DNA from: Shewanella schlegeliana
Lineage (GTDB): Bacteria > Pseudomonadota > Gammaproteobacteria > Enterobacterales > Shewanellaceae
Assembly (NCBI RefSeq): GCF_016765635.1
Contig: NZ_JAESVD010000007.1
Location: 62,001-126,000 of the forward strand
Direction of reading: 5' to 3'
Length of the DNA: 64,000 nt
This document shows, piece after piece, positions 1-10,894 of the stretch. How positions within the stretch are numbered: the stretch's first letter is position 1; the number at the start of each line of letters is the position of its first letter. The notes below the pieces were generated by a model. That model ran no database searches and was not told the origin of the DNA. It saw nothing but the letters and a program-made list of their open reading frames with translations. The position numbers and the translations under genes were made by a program.

Positions 1-378
1 GACTTTGCTATCTACACTGGGTGCAGTATTGTAGTACAAAGCAACGCCACTCTTACACTCGGTTCTGGCTACATCAATAATGATGCAAAAGTCAAATGCT
101 ACAATTCAATAACGATAGGACATAATGTAGTTATCTCAGAAGGTGTGGTAATAAGGGATTCGGATAATCATCACATAAACGGTGTTATGAATCAGAATCC
201 AATAAACATCGGTAATAATGTTTGGATAGGATTAAACGTGACAATTCTCAACGGGGTGTCAATCGGAGAGGGGGCCGTTATCGCGGCTGGTTCAGTGGTA
301 GTTTCAGATGTCCCCGCCTATACATTAGTTGCTGGTTGTCCGGCTAAAGTAAAAAAAACAAATGTTATGTGGCATTAG
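1..378 (+). CDS. Hexapeptide-repeat acyltransferase, 3' part only
   Basis: The frame is open from the first base of the window, so the gene begins upstream and only the last 125 residues are present. They show left-handed parallel beta-helix repeats of the type [LIV]GxxxxI, for example [31 protein letters not shown] and [15 protein letters not shown], followed by the usual closing segment VAGCPAKV. This is typical of the LbH/maltose-acetyltransferase group of O-acetyl- and acyltransferases, often involved in polysaccharide modification. The His pair at the RDSDNHHI segment fits the catalytic region. The substrate cannot be deduced. Confidence 0.85.
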   Translation, partial: DFAIYTGCSIVVQSNATLTLGSGYINNDAKVKCYNSITIGHNVVISEGVVIRDSDNHHINGVMNQNPINIGNNVWIGLNVTILNGVSIGEGAVIAAGSVVVSDVPAYTLVAGCPAKVKKTNVMWH

Positions 379-544
379 AGCTCATTGAACACTGAATCTT
401 CAAGGCCAATAACCCGGCCCTCCTTGTGAATAGGTTGTAAATGTCTAAAGTAATCGACTCTTACTAAAGTTATATTTAACAACAAGTATGGGATGGTGAG
501 CTAGTTACAAATAGTCAATCCAGTCAATAATCAAACCCAAGACA

Positions 545-578
545 ACAAAAAAGGAACCCTGAGGTTCCTTTTTTTAAA
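545..578. terminator. Bidirectional rho-independent terminator between acyltransferase and der
   Basis: An A-run, the stem AAGGAACC, loop CTGA, stem GGTTCCTT and a T-run form a compact hairpin usable on both strands. It lies between the plus-strand acyltransferase and the convergent der gene. The rest of the 379-634 gap shows no coding signal. Confidence 0.85.
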
Positions 579-634
579 TCATTTTGACCATTTTGCAGAC
601 TAGTAAAGCCTAAGTCTTTCTAACAAGAAAAGGA

Positions 635-2107
635 TTAATCCTTATTCTTATCGCGAATATGACCAACCATACGCTTACGACGGCGCTCTTGGCTCACAGT
701 CAGCTTCTTGGTGTTCATGCCCTCAAACGGGTTGCCACCCTCTTGGAAGCGTAGCTGGATTGGAGTACCAATCACCTTCAATGAACGACGGAAGTAGTTC
801 ATCATATAACGCTTGTAAGAATCTGGAAGCTTCTTAACCTGGTTACCGTGTACAACCACGATTGGTGGATTGTAACCACCGGCGTGTGCGTATTTAAGCT
901 TAACGCGGCGACCGTTAACCAATGGTGGCTGGTGATCGTCTTGTGACATCTGCATGATACGAGTCAGCATAGAAGTACTTACGCGGCGCGTCGCACTGTC
1001 ATAAGCTTCTTCGATTGACTCAAACAGATGACCAACACCCGTACCGTGTAGTGCTGAGATAAAGTGAATACGGGCGAAATCGATAAAGCCTAAACGGCGA
1101 TCAAGTTCACTCTTCACTCTGTCTTTAACATCTTGGTCGATACCGTCCCACTTGTTGACGGCGATAACCAATGCACGGCCTGCGTTTAATACGAAACCTA
1201 ATAGGCCTAGGTCTTGCTCGGCAATACCTTCACGGGCATCGATAACTAGCAATACCACGTTACTGTCTTCAACCGCTTTAAGAGTCTTAATAACAGAGAA
1301 CTTCTCAACGGTTTCATGCACCTTGCTACGACGACGTACACCAGCAGTGTCGATCAATACATATTCACGGCCTTGACGCTCCATCGGAATATAAATACTG
1401 TCACGAGTCGTACCTGGCTCGTCATAAACCACGACACGCTCTTCACCTAAGATACGGTTAGTTAGCGTCGACTTACCAACGTTAGGCTTACCGATGATGG
1501 CAAGCTTAATTGGCAGGTCTTGCAGACGCTTCTGCTCCGCTTCCGCTTCCTCTTCGGTGTACTCGCGCTCTTCTTCGTCATCATCACCGTCTTCTTCTTT
1601 AGTGATCCCCATCGCTTCTGCGTATGGCGCTAAAGAATACTCGATCATGTTGGTCACACCACGGCCTTGCGCTGCAGCCATCTGGTAAACTTCACCTAGA
1701 CCCAGTGACCAAAACTCAGCGCAAGCCGAGTCAGCATCGATACCGTCGACCTTGTTAGCAACAACGAAGGTTGTTTTTTCACGGCTACGTAAATGTTGAG
1801 CAATCGCAAGATCGGCAGCGGTTAAGCCAGCGCGAGCATCGGTCATGAATAACACAACATCAGCTTCTTCAATCGCCGCTAGAGATTGCTCGGCCATGCG
1901 AGTTTCAATCCCCTCTTCGGTGCCATCAATACCACCAGTATCGACTACGATGAACTCATAACCTGCAAGATGTGCTCGGCCGTATTTACGATCCCGAGTT
2001 AGCCCAGGAAAGTCAGCGACAAGCGCATCTCTGGTACGGGTAAGTCGGTTAAAAAGGGTCGACTTACCAACGTTTGGTCGCCCAACTAGGGCCACAACAG
2101 GAATCAT
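635..2107 (-). CDS. der: Ribosome-associated GTPase Der (EngA)
   Basis: Der is an essential GTPase needed for maturation of the 50S ribosomal subunit. The 490-residue protein has two tandem G domains, each with a P-loop (GRPNVGKST near residue 9 and GKPNVGKST near residue 207), DTGG/DTAG motifs and NKVD/NKWD specificity motifs, plus the C-terminal KH-like domain with a basic tail. An acidic linker rich in Glu and Asp joins the G domains. Its length matches E. coli Der. It follows bamB on the same strand, but a terminator-like hairpin lies in the 86-bp gap, so its transcription may be partly independent. Confidence 0.97.
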   Translation of the reverse strand: MIPVVALVGRPNVGKSTLFNRLTRTRDALVADFPGLTRDRKYGRAHLAGYEFIVVDTGGIDGTEEGIETRMAEQSLAAIEEADVVLFMTDARAGLTAADLAIAQHLRSREKTTFVVANKVDGIDADSACAEFWSLGLGEVYQMAAAQGRGVTNMIEYSLAPYAEAMGITKEEDGDDDEEEREYTEEEAEAEQKRLQDLPIKLAIIGKPNVGKSTLTNRILGEERVVVYDEPGTTRDSIYIPMERQGREYVLIDTAGVRRRSKVHETVEKFSVIKTLKAVEDSNVVLLVIDAREGIAEQDLGLLGFVLNAGRALVIAVNKWDGIDQDVKDRVKSELDRRLGFIDFARIHFISALHGTGVGHLFESIEEAYDSATRRVSTSMLTRIMQMSQDDHQPPLVNGRRVKLKYAHAGGYNPPIVVVHGNQVKKLPDSYKRYMMNYFRRSLKVIGTPIQLRFQEGGNPFEGMNTKKLTVSQERRRKRMVGHIRDKNKD

Positions 2108-2140
2108 TTAATTGCCTCTATTACTCAATTTCTAATAACT

Positions 2141-2172
2141 AAAAAGCCCCCGGCATACACGTCCAGGGGCCT
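2141..2172 (-). terminator. Terminator or attenuator between bamB and der
   Basis: Read on the minus strand, a GC-rich stem (GCCCCTGG paired with CCGGGGGC, one mismatch) is followed by TTTTT. It lies after the bamB stop and before der, so it may reduce readthrough into der. That role is inferred. Confidence 0.6.
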
Positions 2173-2193
2173 TATCATCTCTAACGATTAGGC

Positions 2194-3381
2194 TTACGGA
2201 AGTGTGACTCGAACCACTTTTCCATCACGAGTCTGCACATATAGGTTATCGTTAACCACCAATGGCTGACTGTATAAACCTGAGCTATCTACCTGTACTC
2301 GTCCAACGATTTGACCGTCAGACTTATTTAAGAAGTGTAGATATCCCTCAAAATCACCCACAACCACGTAATCTTTAAACGCTACGGGTGCGGTTAAATT
2401 ACGGTTAGCTAGTTCAGCATTATTCCATAACTCTAGACCATTTCGTCTATCAACAGAATAAATACGGCTGTGATCGTCGACCACAAACAGGCTGATGCCA
2501 GAATAAGCTAACTCATTGAAGCTCGAGTAACTGCGTGACCATACGATACGACCAGTGCGCATCTCCATCGACACTAAGTTACCGTTGTAGCTAACGGCAT
2601 ATAGGTTCTCGCCCACTAACAATGGCTTCATGTCCACATCGGCCATGCGCGAAAACTCATTACCGCCTTTAGGCGTGTAGATGGCTTGTTCCCATGCCGC
2701 CTGACCATTGTTTTTAATCACAACAGCAATTTTACCATCGGCGGTACCAACAAAGAAGCCACCAGCTTCATATGAAGCAGCACCTGTACCACGCAGGGTC
2801 AAAGTTGGTAGTTGGTTTTCATATACCCACTGCAGAGTACCGTCTTCCACGTCAAACGCTTCTAACGTACCCGCACCTGTATTAACCACAACCACATCTT
2901 CGCCAACAGTCGGTGCCGATAACAGCTCACCACCAGCAATAACATGCCAGACCGCTTCACCTGTTGCTTCATCAAAAGCCGCCAGTAGGCCACTTTCTCC
3001 ACCCACAAATACCTTGTTACGTGAAGCTGTCACACCACCTGCTAAGCGTGCTCCCTTGTTTTTAGCTAAAGCATTATCTCTAAATGCAGAGCTAAAATCA
3101 TTTTGCCAAACACGCTCACCTGTCGCTTCGTTGAACGCTTCAACCTTACCGTAACGGTCAGCAACAAACAGCTTGCCGTAATTGGCTGCAGGGCGCAGGC
3201 GAGAGTAGTAATCACCCACACCATCACCGATGTTAGCGCTCCATGTCACTTCAGGAAATACGCTAGCCTCTATCTCTGTAAGCGGTGTAACCGGCTCTTC
3301 CTCTACATCACTTGATGAGCAAGCAGACAACATGCCTATGCTTAACCCACATGCGAGTAGTGTTTTGCACCAAGACTTCAT
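2194..3381 (-). CDS. bamB: Outer-membrane assembly lipoprotein BamB
   Basis: BamB is a lipoprotein of the BAM complex that inserts beta-barrel proteins into the outer membrane. The 395-residue product has a lipoprotein signal peptide ending in the lipobox LSAC (Cys21). It is followed by repeated beta-propeller blades of PQQ type (for example FNEATGERVWQ, FDEATGEAVWH, MRTGRIVWSRS, DRRNGLELWNN). The length is normal for the family. The gene lies 11 bp after yfgM, the same order as in E. coli, which points to an envelope-quality operon with hisS upstream. Confidence 0.96.
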   Translation of the reverse strand: MKSWCKTLLACGLSIGMLSACSSSDVEEEPVTPLTEIEASVFPEVTWSANIGDGVGDYYSRLRPAANYGKLFVADRYGKVEAFNEATGERVWQNDFSSAFRDNALAKNKGARLAGGVTASRNKVFVGGESGLLAAFDEATGEAVWHVIAGGELLSAPTVGEDVVVVNTGAGTLEAFDVEDGTLQWVYENQLPTLTLRGTGAASYEAGGFFVGTADGKIAVVIKNNGQAAWEQAIYTPKGGNEFSRMADVDMKPLLVGENLYAVSYNGNLVSMEMRTGRIVWSRSYSSFNELAYSGISLFVVDDHSRIYSVDRRNGLELWNNAELANRNLTAPVAFKDYVVVGDFEGYLHFLNKSDGQIVGRVQVDSSGLYSQPLVVNDNLYVQTRDGKVVRVTLP

Positions 3382-3392
3382 GGGCAGATTCC

Positions 3393-4013
3393 TTATGCCT
3401 TGTTCAGATTATCAAGCTTCATTTGTAATGTTGGACTAGTCATAGTGCCACCATTTTCTACTGCAGCTTGATAAGCAATCTTTGCCTTCTGAGTTTCACC
3501 TTGGCGTACTAAGAAATCACCTTTTAGCTCATCTCTTTGTGCCACAGATGCTGGATCTGTAATTTGCTCAAGGGTAGTGATCGCTGTTGCATATTGACCT
3601 TGCTCAGCCTGTACGCGTGCAAGACGCATAGTCGCAATCAGCACAATACTGTCGTCAACATTGGTCGCTATCACATTTTTTAATGTTGCTTGTGCTTTAT
3701 CTAAGTCGCCAATTTCAACGGCTGACTTAGCTACGAGTAGCTCAAGCAGAGACTGGTAACCTTTTTGACCGTGCTCTTTAGCAAAGTTATCGGCAGCAGC
3801 TAACATCGCTGCATCGGCAGTGTTTTGGCTGCTCAAGGCTTGGAATGACTCAGAAGCAGCTTCTGCTTGTGCCACTTGGTGGTCAGAATAATAATTCCAA
3901 CCAAATAATCCACCTAAACCGACAACGGCACCGACAACTACTGAGGTACCGTAATCTTTCCAGAACTGTTTGATAGCATCTACTTGTTGCTCTTCTGTGC
4001 TATAGATTTCCAC
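3393..4013 (-). CDS. yfgM: YfgM-family ancillary SecYEG translocon protein
   Basis: YfgM is an inner-membrane protein with a periplasmic TPR-like domain that associates with SecYEG and the chaperone PpiD. The 206-residue product has the short cytoplasmic start MEIYSTEEQQVDAIKQFWKD, one membrane segment around residues 22-42, and a helical periplasmic domain with TPR-like repeats. The gene lies 14 bp after hisS and 11 bp before bamB. This tight spacing, conserved in many gammaproteobacteria, supports the call. Confidence 0.92.
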   Translation of the reverse strand: MEIYSTEEQQVDAIKQFWKDYGTSVVVGAVVGLGGLFGWNYYSDHQVAQAEAASESFQALSSQNTADAAMLAAADNFAKEHGQKGYQSLLELLVAKSAVEIGDLDKAQATLKNVIATNVDDSIVLIATMRLARVQAEQGQYATAITTLEQITDPASVAQRDELKGDFLVRQGETQKAKIAYQAAVENGGTMTSPTLQMKLDNLNKA

Positions 4014-4027
4014 TTACTCTTCCCCTT

Positions 4028-5302
4028 TTAAATCAGCTCTGCAATATATGTCGCCAATGCATCACGGGCAACTAATTCTTGTGCTTTATCTTCGCGAAGG
4101 TGTTTCACTGCAACTTGGTTATTGGCAACTTCATCTTCACCAATCACCAGTGCTACTGTGGCACCGCTCTTATCGGCTCGCTTCATCTGCTTCTTAAAGT
4201 TACCGCCACCACAATGGCTCATCACTTTAGCAGTAGGCAAGCTTGCTCTTAGCTCTTGTGCAATCTTAATTGCTTCGACACGGCTGCTATCTCCCATCGC
4301 CGTCACATATACGTCAACAGCTGGGCCGATATCTTTATCTAGTTCTAGAGTTTGCATTAGTAATACGATGCGCTCAAGGCCCATTGCAAAACCTACTGCA
4401 GGTGTTGGCTTACCACCTAATTGACCCACAAGACCATCGTAACGGCCACCAGCCAATACTGTACCTTGCGAACCTAGGCTCGATGTCACCCACTCAAAAA
4501 CCGTGCGATTATAATAATCTAAACCGCGCACTAGGCGAGGATTGATTGTGTATTGGATGCCGACAGCCTCTAAGAGTTCACATAAATGTGAAAAATGTGA
4601 ACGTGTGTCTTCGCCAAAGTAGTCCATCAACACTGGCGCATCGGCTAAAAGAGCCTGTACATCGGCATTCTTAGAGTCCAGTACACGCAGCGGATTGCTA
4701 TACATGCGGCGCTGGCTATCTTCGTCTAACACCTCTTTATGCTGCTCTAGGAACGCAATCAAAGCGTCACGGTATGCCGCGCGCTCTTCAACGTCACCTA
4801 AGGTATTTAGCTCTAGGGTAACGTGCTCAGTAATACCGAGCTTTTCCCATAATTTGGCTGACAGCATTAAGACTTCTGCGTCGATGTCGGCCGTTGGAAT
4901 ACCGTAGACTTCAACACCAAACTGGTGGAATTGACGGTAACGACCTTTTTGAGGGCGTTCGTGGCGGAACATTGGCCCCATATACCAAAGGCGTTGTTCT
5001 TGGTTATATAGCAAACCATGCTCGTTACCCGCACGCACAGTTGAGGCTGTACCTTCAGGACGCAAGGTTAAGCTATCGCCATTTCTGTCGTCGAAGGTAT
5101 ACATCTCTTTTTCTACGATATCGGTTACTTCACCGATTGAACGCTTGAAAAGATCGGTACTTTCAACGATAGGAGTACGAATTTCGCTATAACCGTATGC
5201 ACTCACAGTTTCTCTTAATACGGTTTCTAGTTTTTGCCATAAAGGACTTTGAGTAGGCAGAATGTCGTTCATTCCGCGAATCGCTTGGATCTGTTTTGCC
5301 AC
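4028..5302 (-). CDS. hisS: Histidine--tRNA ligase
   Basis: HisRS charges tRNA-His with histidine. The 424-residue protein has class II synthetase features: the N-terminal IRGMNDILP segment, motif 2 around [20 protein letters not shown], and the HisRS signatures [12 protein letters not shown] and AGGRYDGL. The C-terminal anticodon-binding domain follows from about residue 330. The length equals that of the E. coli enzyme. It starts the short-spaced group hisS-yfgM-bamB. The 138-bp gap to ispG leaves room for its own promoter. Confidence 0.98.
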   Translation of the reverse strand: MAKQIQAIRGMNDILPTQSPLWQKLETVLRETVSAYGYSEIRTPIVESTDLFKRSIGEVTDIVEKEMYTFDDRNGDSLTLRPEGTASTVRAGNEHGLLYNQEQRLWYMGPMFRHERPQKGRYRQFHQFGVEVYGIPTADIDAEVLMLSAKLWEKLGITEHVTLELNTLGDVEERAAYRDALIAFLEQHKEVLDEDSQRRMYSNPLRVLDSKNADVQALLADAPVLMDYFGEDTRSHFSHLCELLEAVGIQYTINPRLVRGLDYYNRTVFEWVTSSLGSQGTVLAGGRYDGLVGQLGGKPTPAVGFAMGLERIVLLMQTLELDKDIGPAVDVYVTAMGDSSRVEAIKIAQELRASLPTAKVMSHCGGGNFKKQMKRADKSGATVALVIGEDEVANNQVAVKHLREDKAQELVARDALATYIAELI

Positions 5303-5440
5303 TATTCGACTCGTTAAATTTGCTATATAAAAATTAAAAAACGCCTCGCATTATAGGCGTTTCATCACTAAACGTACACTAGGGTGTCGCCACCCAAAAA
5401 ATCACCGCGCAACTCAAGTGGTTTAGCGGCAACTCTGTTG

Positions 5441-6556
5441 TTACTTACTCAGATCTTTAGCTTGGATTCGGCCAGCAACGATTGACGCTTTAGCGCGGAT
5501 CTTCGCTTCTAGTGAATCGACGATGTTGGTATTATCAAAACGCTCTTTTTGGCGCACACCATCATCATAATAACCACTCATGCGGTTACCACCAGTCAAG
5601 CCGATATCTGATACTAGCGCTTCGCCTGGACCATTTACCACACAGCCAATAATCGATACATCCATTGGGGTGACGATGTCTTCGAGACGTTGCTCTAGCT
5701 CATTAACCGTTGAAATTACATCAAACTCTTGACGCGAGCATGACGGGCAAGCAATAAAGTTAATACCGCGGGAACGAATACGTAGCGATTTTAGGATATC
5801 GAAACCCACTTTAATCTCTTCGACTGGATCGGCCGCCAGTGAAATACGTAAGGTGTCACCAATACCATCAGCAAGCAACATGCCTAAACCTACGGCTGAC
5901 TTCACCGAACCCGCACGGGCGCCACCCGCCTCAGTAATGCCAAGATGAAGCGGCTGTACTATCTGCTTAGCCAATAAACGGTATGACTCAACAGCCAAGA
6001 ATACGTCTGAGGCTTTCACGCTGACTTTGAACTGATCGAAGTTTAAACGATCTAGGATGTCCACATGACGCATCGCCGACTCTAGCAGAGCTTCAGGTGT
6101 TGGCTCTTTATACTTGTCCATTAGATCTTTCTCTAATGAACCGCCATTAACACCTATTCGAATTGGGATATTTTTATCGCGTGCGCATTCAACCACGCTA
6201 CGGATACGCTCTTCGTTACCAATATTACCTGGATTGATACGCAGACAGTCGACGCCGTACTCAGCCACTTTAAGGGCGATACGGTAGTCAAAGTGAATGT
6301 CAGCGACTAAAGGCACACGAGTCTGCTGCTTAATCAGTTTAAATGCCTCTGCAGCATCCATGGTAGGCACTGAAACACGTACTATATCGGCACCCACTTT
6401 CTCTAACGCCTTAATTTGCGCAACGGTCGCTTCAACATCTGTTGTACGAGTATTGGTCATCGACTGAACCGCAATTGGGGCGCCGTCACCAATAGGGACA
6501 TCACCAACATAAATTCGGCTAGATTTGCGTCTAATAATAGGAGATTCGTTATACAT
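5441..6556 (-). CDS. ispG: 4-hydroxy-3-methylbut-2-enyl diphosphate synthase (IspG/GcpE)
   Basis: IspG converts MEcPP to HMBPP in the methylerythritol phosphate pathway of isoprenoid synthesis, using a [4Fe-4S] cluster. The 371-residue protein has the TIM-barrel N-terminal part ([17 protein letters not shown]) and the cluster-binding C-terminal part with CPSCSR and [10 protein letters not shown], which supply the three Cys and the Glu ligands. The length is usual for the short proteobacterial form. The start lies 22 bp after rodZ, so it is probably cotranscribed with pilW and rodZ. Confidence 0.98.
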   Translation of the reverse strand: MYNESPIIRRKSSRIYVGDVPIGDGAPIAVQSMTNTRTTDVEATVAQIKALEKVGADIVRVSVPTMDAAEAFKLIKQQTRVPLVADIHFDYRIALKVAEYGVDCLRINPGNIGNEERIRSVVECARDKNIPIRIGVNGGSLEKDLMDKYKEPTPEALLESAMRHVDILDRLNFDQFKVSVKASDVFLAVESYRLLAKQIVQPLHLGITEAGGARAGSVKSAVGLGMLLADGIGDTLRISLAADPVEEIKVGFDILKSLRIRSRGINFIACPSCSRQEFDVISTVNELEQRLEDIVTPMDVSIIGCVVNGPGEALVSDIGLTGGNRMSGYYDDGVRQKERFDNTNIVDSLEAKIRAKASIVAGRIQAKDLSK

Positions 6557-6578
6557 CGTCTTTGTGCTCTGTGATCCG

Positions 6579-7508
6579 TTATTGTGCTGCGCGTGGCAAT
6601 GTCATTTTTGCCACCTTACCGTGTGGGTATTGCTCTAGGCTAATGGGCGTACCGTTTAGCGCTATGGTAACAACTTGTGGAGCGCCTAAGGTCACTGCAA
6701 AGGGCTCGGTTCCACTCAAGTTAATTTCGCTACCCGCTTTTTTAAGGTCGCTGACTAAGGTCTTGCCTGTCGCATCGGTGACCTTAATCCAACAGTCTCC
6801 ACTTAGGCTTAACTTCAGCGTCGAGCCAGTGATAGCGTCTGTCGTTGTTGATTCAGATTGAACGCTTTGCGCTACAGGTACAGCCTCTGAAGACTCAGCT
6901 GCTTGTTGAGGGTTCGCGTCAGGGGCTTGCGGTGTTTCAACTGTTGACTCTAAAATCGGCTCAGTGACCAAACTTAGATCTTCTAGCAACAATGGCTCCG
7001 TACTCGAATCGGAAGTTTCAGCCGAGGCGGCTACCTCTTCCGCAGTCGGTTGTGAGTAATCTACCGCAGTGTTCAGCGATGACTTTTGGAACCACCACCA
7101 GACCATGAGTCCTAACAGTACGAATACTATCAGATAGGTCAGTGCCATCAAGCGGCCATCACGAGCCTGATGAGTAGTCTTGCGAGAAAAGCTCTGCATC
7201 GACGGTTTGTCGTCATTTGCTAGCTGCTTATCTAAACATTCTTGTACAGTAAATGGGTCAGCCTGCACCGCACGGGCGTAGTTTTTCACATAGCCGCGCA
7301 CGTAGGTTGCAGCGCCAACTTCGGTTAAATTATCGGCCTCAATCTCTTGAACAATAGTAGGGCGCAAATGCAGTTGTGATGCTATCGCCTCTACCGACAG
7401 CCCTTTGCTTTCGCGGGCTGTTTTTAGCAAAACGCCCAGTGTGAGCGTAGGCTCATCCACTAGGCTTTCGTTGTCTAAGTTGGGCTCTTGATTATGTTCA
7501 TTTTTCAT
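6579..7508 (-). CDS. rodZ: Cytoskeletal protein RodZ
   Basis: RodZ links MreB filaments to the cell-wall elongation machinery. The 309-residue protein has an N-terminal cytoplasmic helix-turn-helix domain of Xre type ([20 protein letters not shown]), a membrane segment around residues 119-140 ([16 protein letters not shown]), a low-complexity Ser/Glu/Ala linker and a C-terminal periplasmic DUF4115-type beta domain. Its start codon shares one base with the pilW stop (TAATG), which indicates translational coupling. Confidence 0.95.
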   Translation of the reverse strand: MKNEHNQEPNLDNESLVDEPTLTLGVLLKTARESKGLSVEAIASQLHLRPTIVQEIEADNLTEVGAATYVRGYVKNYARAVQADPFTVQECLDKQLANDDKPSMQSFSRKTTHQARDGRLMALTYLIVFVLLGLMVWWWFQKSSLNTAVDYSQPTAEEVAASAETSDSSTEPLLLEDLSLVTEPILESTVETPQAPDANPQQAAESSEAVPVAQSVQSESTTTDAITGSTLKLSLSGDCWIKVTDATGKTLVSDLKKAGSEINLSGTEPFAVTLGAPQVVTIALNGTPISLEQYPHGKVAKMTLPRAAQ

Positions 7509-8308
7509 TAATGCATGCTAGCCCGATATTCTTTGGCTTGAACAGACTGCGGAAACTTTGCCAGCAGTAAGATGCCGAACCGTTTTACCGCTTCATCGTC
7601 TTTCAAACCTTGCTCAATTTTAATCCCGAGTGCCAAACTGCCGGCAGATTCTGCCGCGACTCTATGAAAGCGAGAAAGCTGCTCTCTCGCTTCGATGAAT
7701 CGACCCTGCTCATAATCGATCTCTGTTAGCTCGATAAGAGAGGTGCGCCTCCTAGGATCGTACTTTAGCGCCATCGCAAAATATTTTTGCGCTTTACTGA
7801 CTTGCCCTGCTTTTCGACTACAAATTCCGAGGTTTTCATAAGTCGATGCCGAGCGGGTATATAGAGGTTGGTCAACGGCTTTTAAAAACATCTTCTCTGA
7901 TTCAGCATATTTACCCTGCTGACACAGAAAAGCACCAAAGTTGTTATAAGAATCGCCCGTTGCATCACTGGCTCTAGTCGCCTCTCTATATGCTCGTTCT
8001 GTTTTTTCTAGCTCACCCACCGACTGGTAGTAATAGGCAAAGGCGATGTGAACTTCTTCCAAATTGGGGGCAAAAGCCAAGGCGCGATCGAGATTGGCTT
8101 TTGCTTGCTCACTATTGCCCTTTTGTAGATAGGTTAGCCCCAGTTGCACACGCTGGCGTGCGGCGGCCACTTTATCGATTTTTCGTTCAGAGACAGGCGT
8201 ATCCGTACCCGCATAAGTATCTTGGGTAACACAGCCAGTAGTCATCATTGATGACAAGATTAACACCAGCGGCAGCACCACCTTTCTCTGATTCATTCTT
8301 AAGTCCAT
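7508..8308 (-). CDS. pilW: Type IV pilus biogenesis/stability lipoprotein PilW
   Basis: PilW (PilF in Pseudomonas) is an outer-membrane lipoprotein with TPR repeats that helps the PilQ secretin assemble. The 266-residue product has a lipoprotein signal peptide with lipobox TTGC. Helical TPR repeats run to the C-terminus, with visible units such as EVHIAFAYYYQSVGELEKTE and NNFGAFLCQQGKYAESEKMF. A second ATG four codons in (MNQRK) is an alternative start. It sits 20 bp after rlmN and overlaps rodZ by one base, the common gammaproteobacterial order rlmN-pilW-rodZ-ispG. Confidence 0.93.
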   Translation of the reverse strand: MDLRMNQRKVVLPLVLILSSMMTTGCVTQDTYAGTDTPVSERKIDKVAAARQRVQLGLTYLQKGNSEQAKANLDRALAFAPNLEEVHIAFAYYYQSVGELEKTERAYREATRASDATGDSYNNFGAFLCQQGKYAESEKMFLKAVDQPLYTRSASTYENLGICSRKAGQVSKAQKYFAMALKYDPRRRTSLIELTEIDYEQGRFIEAREQLSRFHRVAAESAGSLALGIKIEQGLKDDEAVKRFGILLLAKFPQSVQAKEYRASMH

Positions 8309-8328
8309 CTACCAGTAGATACAAAGAG

Positions 8329-9450
8329 TTAGTTTATTGTGACTGAAATCTGACTCTGTTGCATTTGTTTTTTCGCTAAACGCTTGGTTCTGTCGCGAAT
8401 ATCACCAGCTAGCTGACCACAAGCCGCGTCAATATCATCGCCACGAGTCTTACGTACGATAACGGTAAGACCATATTCCATCAATACTTTCGAGAACCTG
8501 TCGATACGAGAGTTAGATGAACGCCCGTAAGGAGACCCAGGATACGGGTTAAACGGAATAAGGTTAACCTTGCACGGTGTGTCTTTCATCAATTTAGCTA
8601 ACTCATGAGCTTGGTCCGTGCTGTCATTAATATGATCCAGCATGACGTACTCAAGTGTTACTCGGCCACGGTTAGCATTTGACTTAGCAATATAGCGACG
8701 AATTCCAGCTAGAAACTCTTCTAGTGGATACTTTTTATTAATAGGTACCAGTACATCACGTAGCTCATCGTTTGGCGCATGAATACTCACCGCTAGCGCT
8801 ACATCTAACGCATCACCCAGCTTGTCTAAAGCGGGAACCACGCCCGAAGTCGATACGGTTACACGGCGCTTTGATAGGCTGAAACCGAAATCATCTAGCA
8901 TGATATCCATTGCAGGAATGACGTTCTTAAGGTTTAGTAGTGGTTCACCCATGCCCATCATCACGACGTTAGTGATAGGACGCTCACCGGTATCTTTTAC
9001 GAAACCGATAAAATCGGCGACACGCCAAATTTGGCCAACTATTTCGGCAACGGTAAGGTTACGGTTAAATCCTTGCTGCGCGGTTGAGCAGAAAGTACAT
9101 TCAAGAGCACAACCGACTTGAGACGATACACACAAGGTCGCGCGATCATCTTCAGGGATGTAAACTGTTTCAACTTCTTGGCCGTCACCCACGTTGATAG
9201 CAAACTTGATAGTCCCATCAGCTGACTTTTGGTAGCTTGAAATTTCAGGTGCGACAATTTCACATTTTGCTGCAAGTTTTGCACGCAATGCTTTGTTAAT
9301 GTTCGTCATTTCTTCGAAGTCACTAACGCCAAAATGATAAATCCATTTCATCAATTGATCGGCACGGAATGGCTTCTCACCCATTTCGGTAAATAGCGCT
9401 CTTAATGCCTTACGATCAAGATCCAATAAATTGATCTTCTTTTCACTCAT
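8329..9450 (-). CDS. rlmN: Dual-specificity 23S rRNA A2503 / tRNA A37 C2-methyltransferase RlmN
   Basis: RlmN is a radical-SAM enzyme that methylates C2 of adenosine 2503 in 23S rRNA and of A37 in some tRNAs. The 373-residue protein carries the radical-SAM cluster motif CxxxCxxC (CALECTFC), the SAM-binding MGMGEPL segment and the family sequences VSTSG and SIHAPND. A Cys near the C-terminus (DIDAACGQL) fits the catalytic mCys. It is the first gene of the rlmN-pilW-rodZ-ispG group. Confidence 0.97.
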   Translation of the reverse strand: MSEKKINLLDLDRKALRALFTEMGEKPFRADQLMKWIYHFGVSDFEEMTNINKALRAKLAAKCEIVAPEISSYQKSADGTIKFAINVGDGQEVETVYIPEDDRATLCVSSQVGCALECTFCSTAQQGFNRNLTVAEIVGQIWRVADFIGFVKDTGERPITNVVMMGMGEPLLNLKNVIPAMDIMLDDFGFSLSKRRVTVSTSGVVPALDKLGDALDVALAVSIHAPNDELRDVLVPINKKYPLEEFLAGIRRYIAKSNANRGRVTLEYVMLDHINDSTDQAHELAKLMKDTPCKVNLIPFNPYPGSPYGRSSNSRIDRFSKVLMEYGLTVIVRKTRGDDIDAACGQLAGDIRDRTKRLAKKQMQQSQISVTIN

Positions 9451-9609
9451 TTAGTCTAACCTCAAAAAACCTAAAACCTGCTTGCGGGCGGCGAATTATA
9501 CAGATCTTACCAAATATTAGCCAGCAGGCTATCACCAAAGTTAAAAACCTGTGCTAGAATCCGCCCAGACTACTTTTGGTCTGCCATTTGGAGGTGTAAT
9601 TTCACCTTT

Positions 9610-10680
9610 ATGATAACCCTTATCATTATAATATTAGTCGCGATTACAGTCTCTTTTCTTTGTAGTGTGTTTGAAGCCGTTTTGCTATCTGTCACACCGA
9701 GCTACATAGCCTCATTATCTAAAACCAATCCTGGTGCAGCTAATCGGTTACGTAAACAGAAAGAGAACGTTGAATCTCCACTCGTGTCGATCCTTACACT
9801 GAACACTATCGCACACACCGTTGGTGCTGCTGTTGCTGGTGCGCAAGCAGCTAAGGTATTTGGCGATGAGATGTTAGGCGTATTTTCTGGTGTTCTTACC
9901 TTCTTAATTCTCTTCTTCTCAGAGATCATTCCTAAAACCTTAGGTGCAAACTACTGGCGCTCACTCGCTCCAACGGTTTCTATCGCATTGGTTTGGATGG
10001 AGCGTAGTACCTTACCGCTTATATGGATGTCTAATCAGGTTACTAAGCTGATGGGCAAAGGCGATGAAGGTCAATACATCCGTCAAGAGATGAGTGCTAT
10101 GGCCGAGATAGGTCGTGCATCAGGTGAACTGGATGAGCAGGAGTCGAAGATTTTGACTCAAATGCTGTCGGTAAAAGAGATGCCTGTAACGGCTATCATG
10201 ACGCCAAGAACGGTAATGTTTAGATTACCGACTGACTTGACGCAAGATGAGTTTGCGCAGCGATTCATGGCAAAGCCATTTACCCGAATTCCTGTCTATG
10301 ACCAAGAGCCAGATAATATTATTGGTTACGTCAATAGAAACGATATTTTGCTTGCTGAGCGCTCGACACCAAAAGAATCGATCGCAGTGCTAAAAAGAAG
10401 TTTATTGGTGATCCCCGAGACCGCCAAAATCCTGCCTCTTTTTGAGCTCATGATTAAGCGAAATACCAAGATTGCAATGGTCGTTGATGAGTATGGTTCT
10501 AACGAAGGTATTGTTACCTTAGAAGATATCGTTGAATCACTACTAGGCCTTGAAATTGTTGATTCGAATGACCCTGTAGCCGATATGCAGCAATTTGCTC
10601 GTAAGTTGTGGAGTCGTCGAATGAAAGATAAAGGTATCGTGTTATCTGATGATGGCGATTTCGAAAAAGAAAAGAGCTAA
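9610..10680 (+). CDS. CNNM-domain / CBS-pair membrane protein (CorB/YfjD-like)
   Basis: This belongs to the CNNM (DUF21) family, implicated in Mg2+/Co2+ export or resistance. The 356-residue protein begins with hydrophobic segments (residues 1-22, about 58-75, 85-105 and 113-130). A cytosolic CBS pair follows (MTPRTVMFRLPTDLTQDEF and MVVDEYGSNEGIVTLEDIVE). The CorC/transporter-associated C-terminal domain seen in longer relatives appears to be missing or very short. It is transcribed divergently from rlmN and ends in a strong terminator. Substrate assignment rests on family knowledge only. Confidence 0.88.
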   Translation: MITLIIIILVAITVSFLCSVFEAVLLSVTPSYIASLSKTNPGAANRLRKQKENVESPLVSILTLNTIAHTVGAAVAGAQAAKVFGDEMLGVFSGVLTFLILFFSEIIPKTLGANYWRSLAPTVSIALVWMERSTLPLIWMSNQVTKLMGKGDEGQYIRQEMSAMAEIGRASGELDEQESKILTQMLSVKEMPVTAIMTPRTVMFRLPTDLTQDEFAQRFMAKPFTRIPVYDQEPDNIIGYVNRNDILLAERSTPKESIAVLKRSLLVIPETAKILPLFELMIKRNTKIAMVVDEYGSNEGIVTLEDIVESLLGLEIVDSNDPVADMQQFARKLWSRRMKDKGIVLSDDGDFEKEKS

Positions 10681-10694
10681 AAATCAGAACAGAA

Positions 10695-10724
10695 TTAAAA
10701 AGGGAGCTTAGCTCCCTTTTTTAA
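10695..10724 (+). terminator. Rho-independent terminator after CNNM gene
   Basis: A perfect stem AAAAAGGGAGC / GCTCCCTTTTT with a short loop and a following T-run lies 15 bp after the stop codon. Confidence 0.9.
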
Positions 10725-10894
10725 TGCCTCACGTTAACGGATATGGCCTATCGGCTTCAGCACCGCCCTCCTCTAAAGAGTTAACTCCCATAGCGTTAGA
10801 TTAAAACTTGTTAACCCAAGCCTAAGATACAAAGTCGGCGTATTAATAATCGTCCCCCTCATGCTATACTCCTTGTTTGGTCCAGAGGAATAAG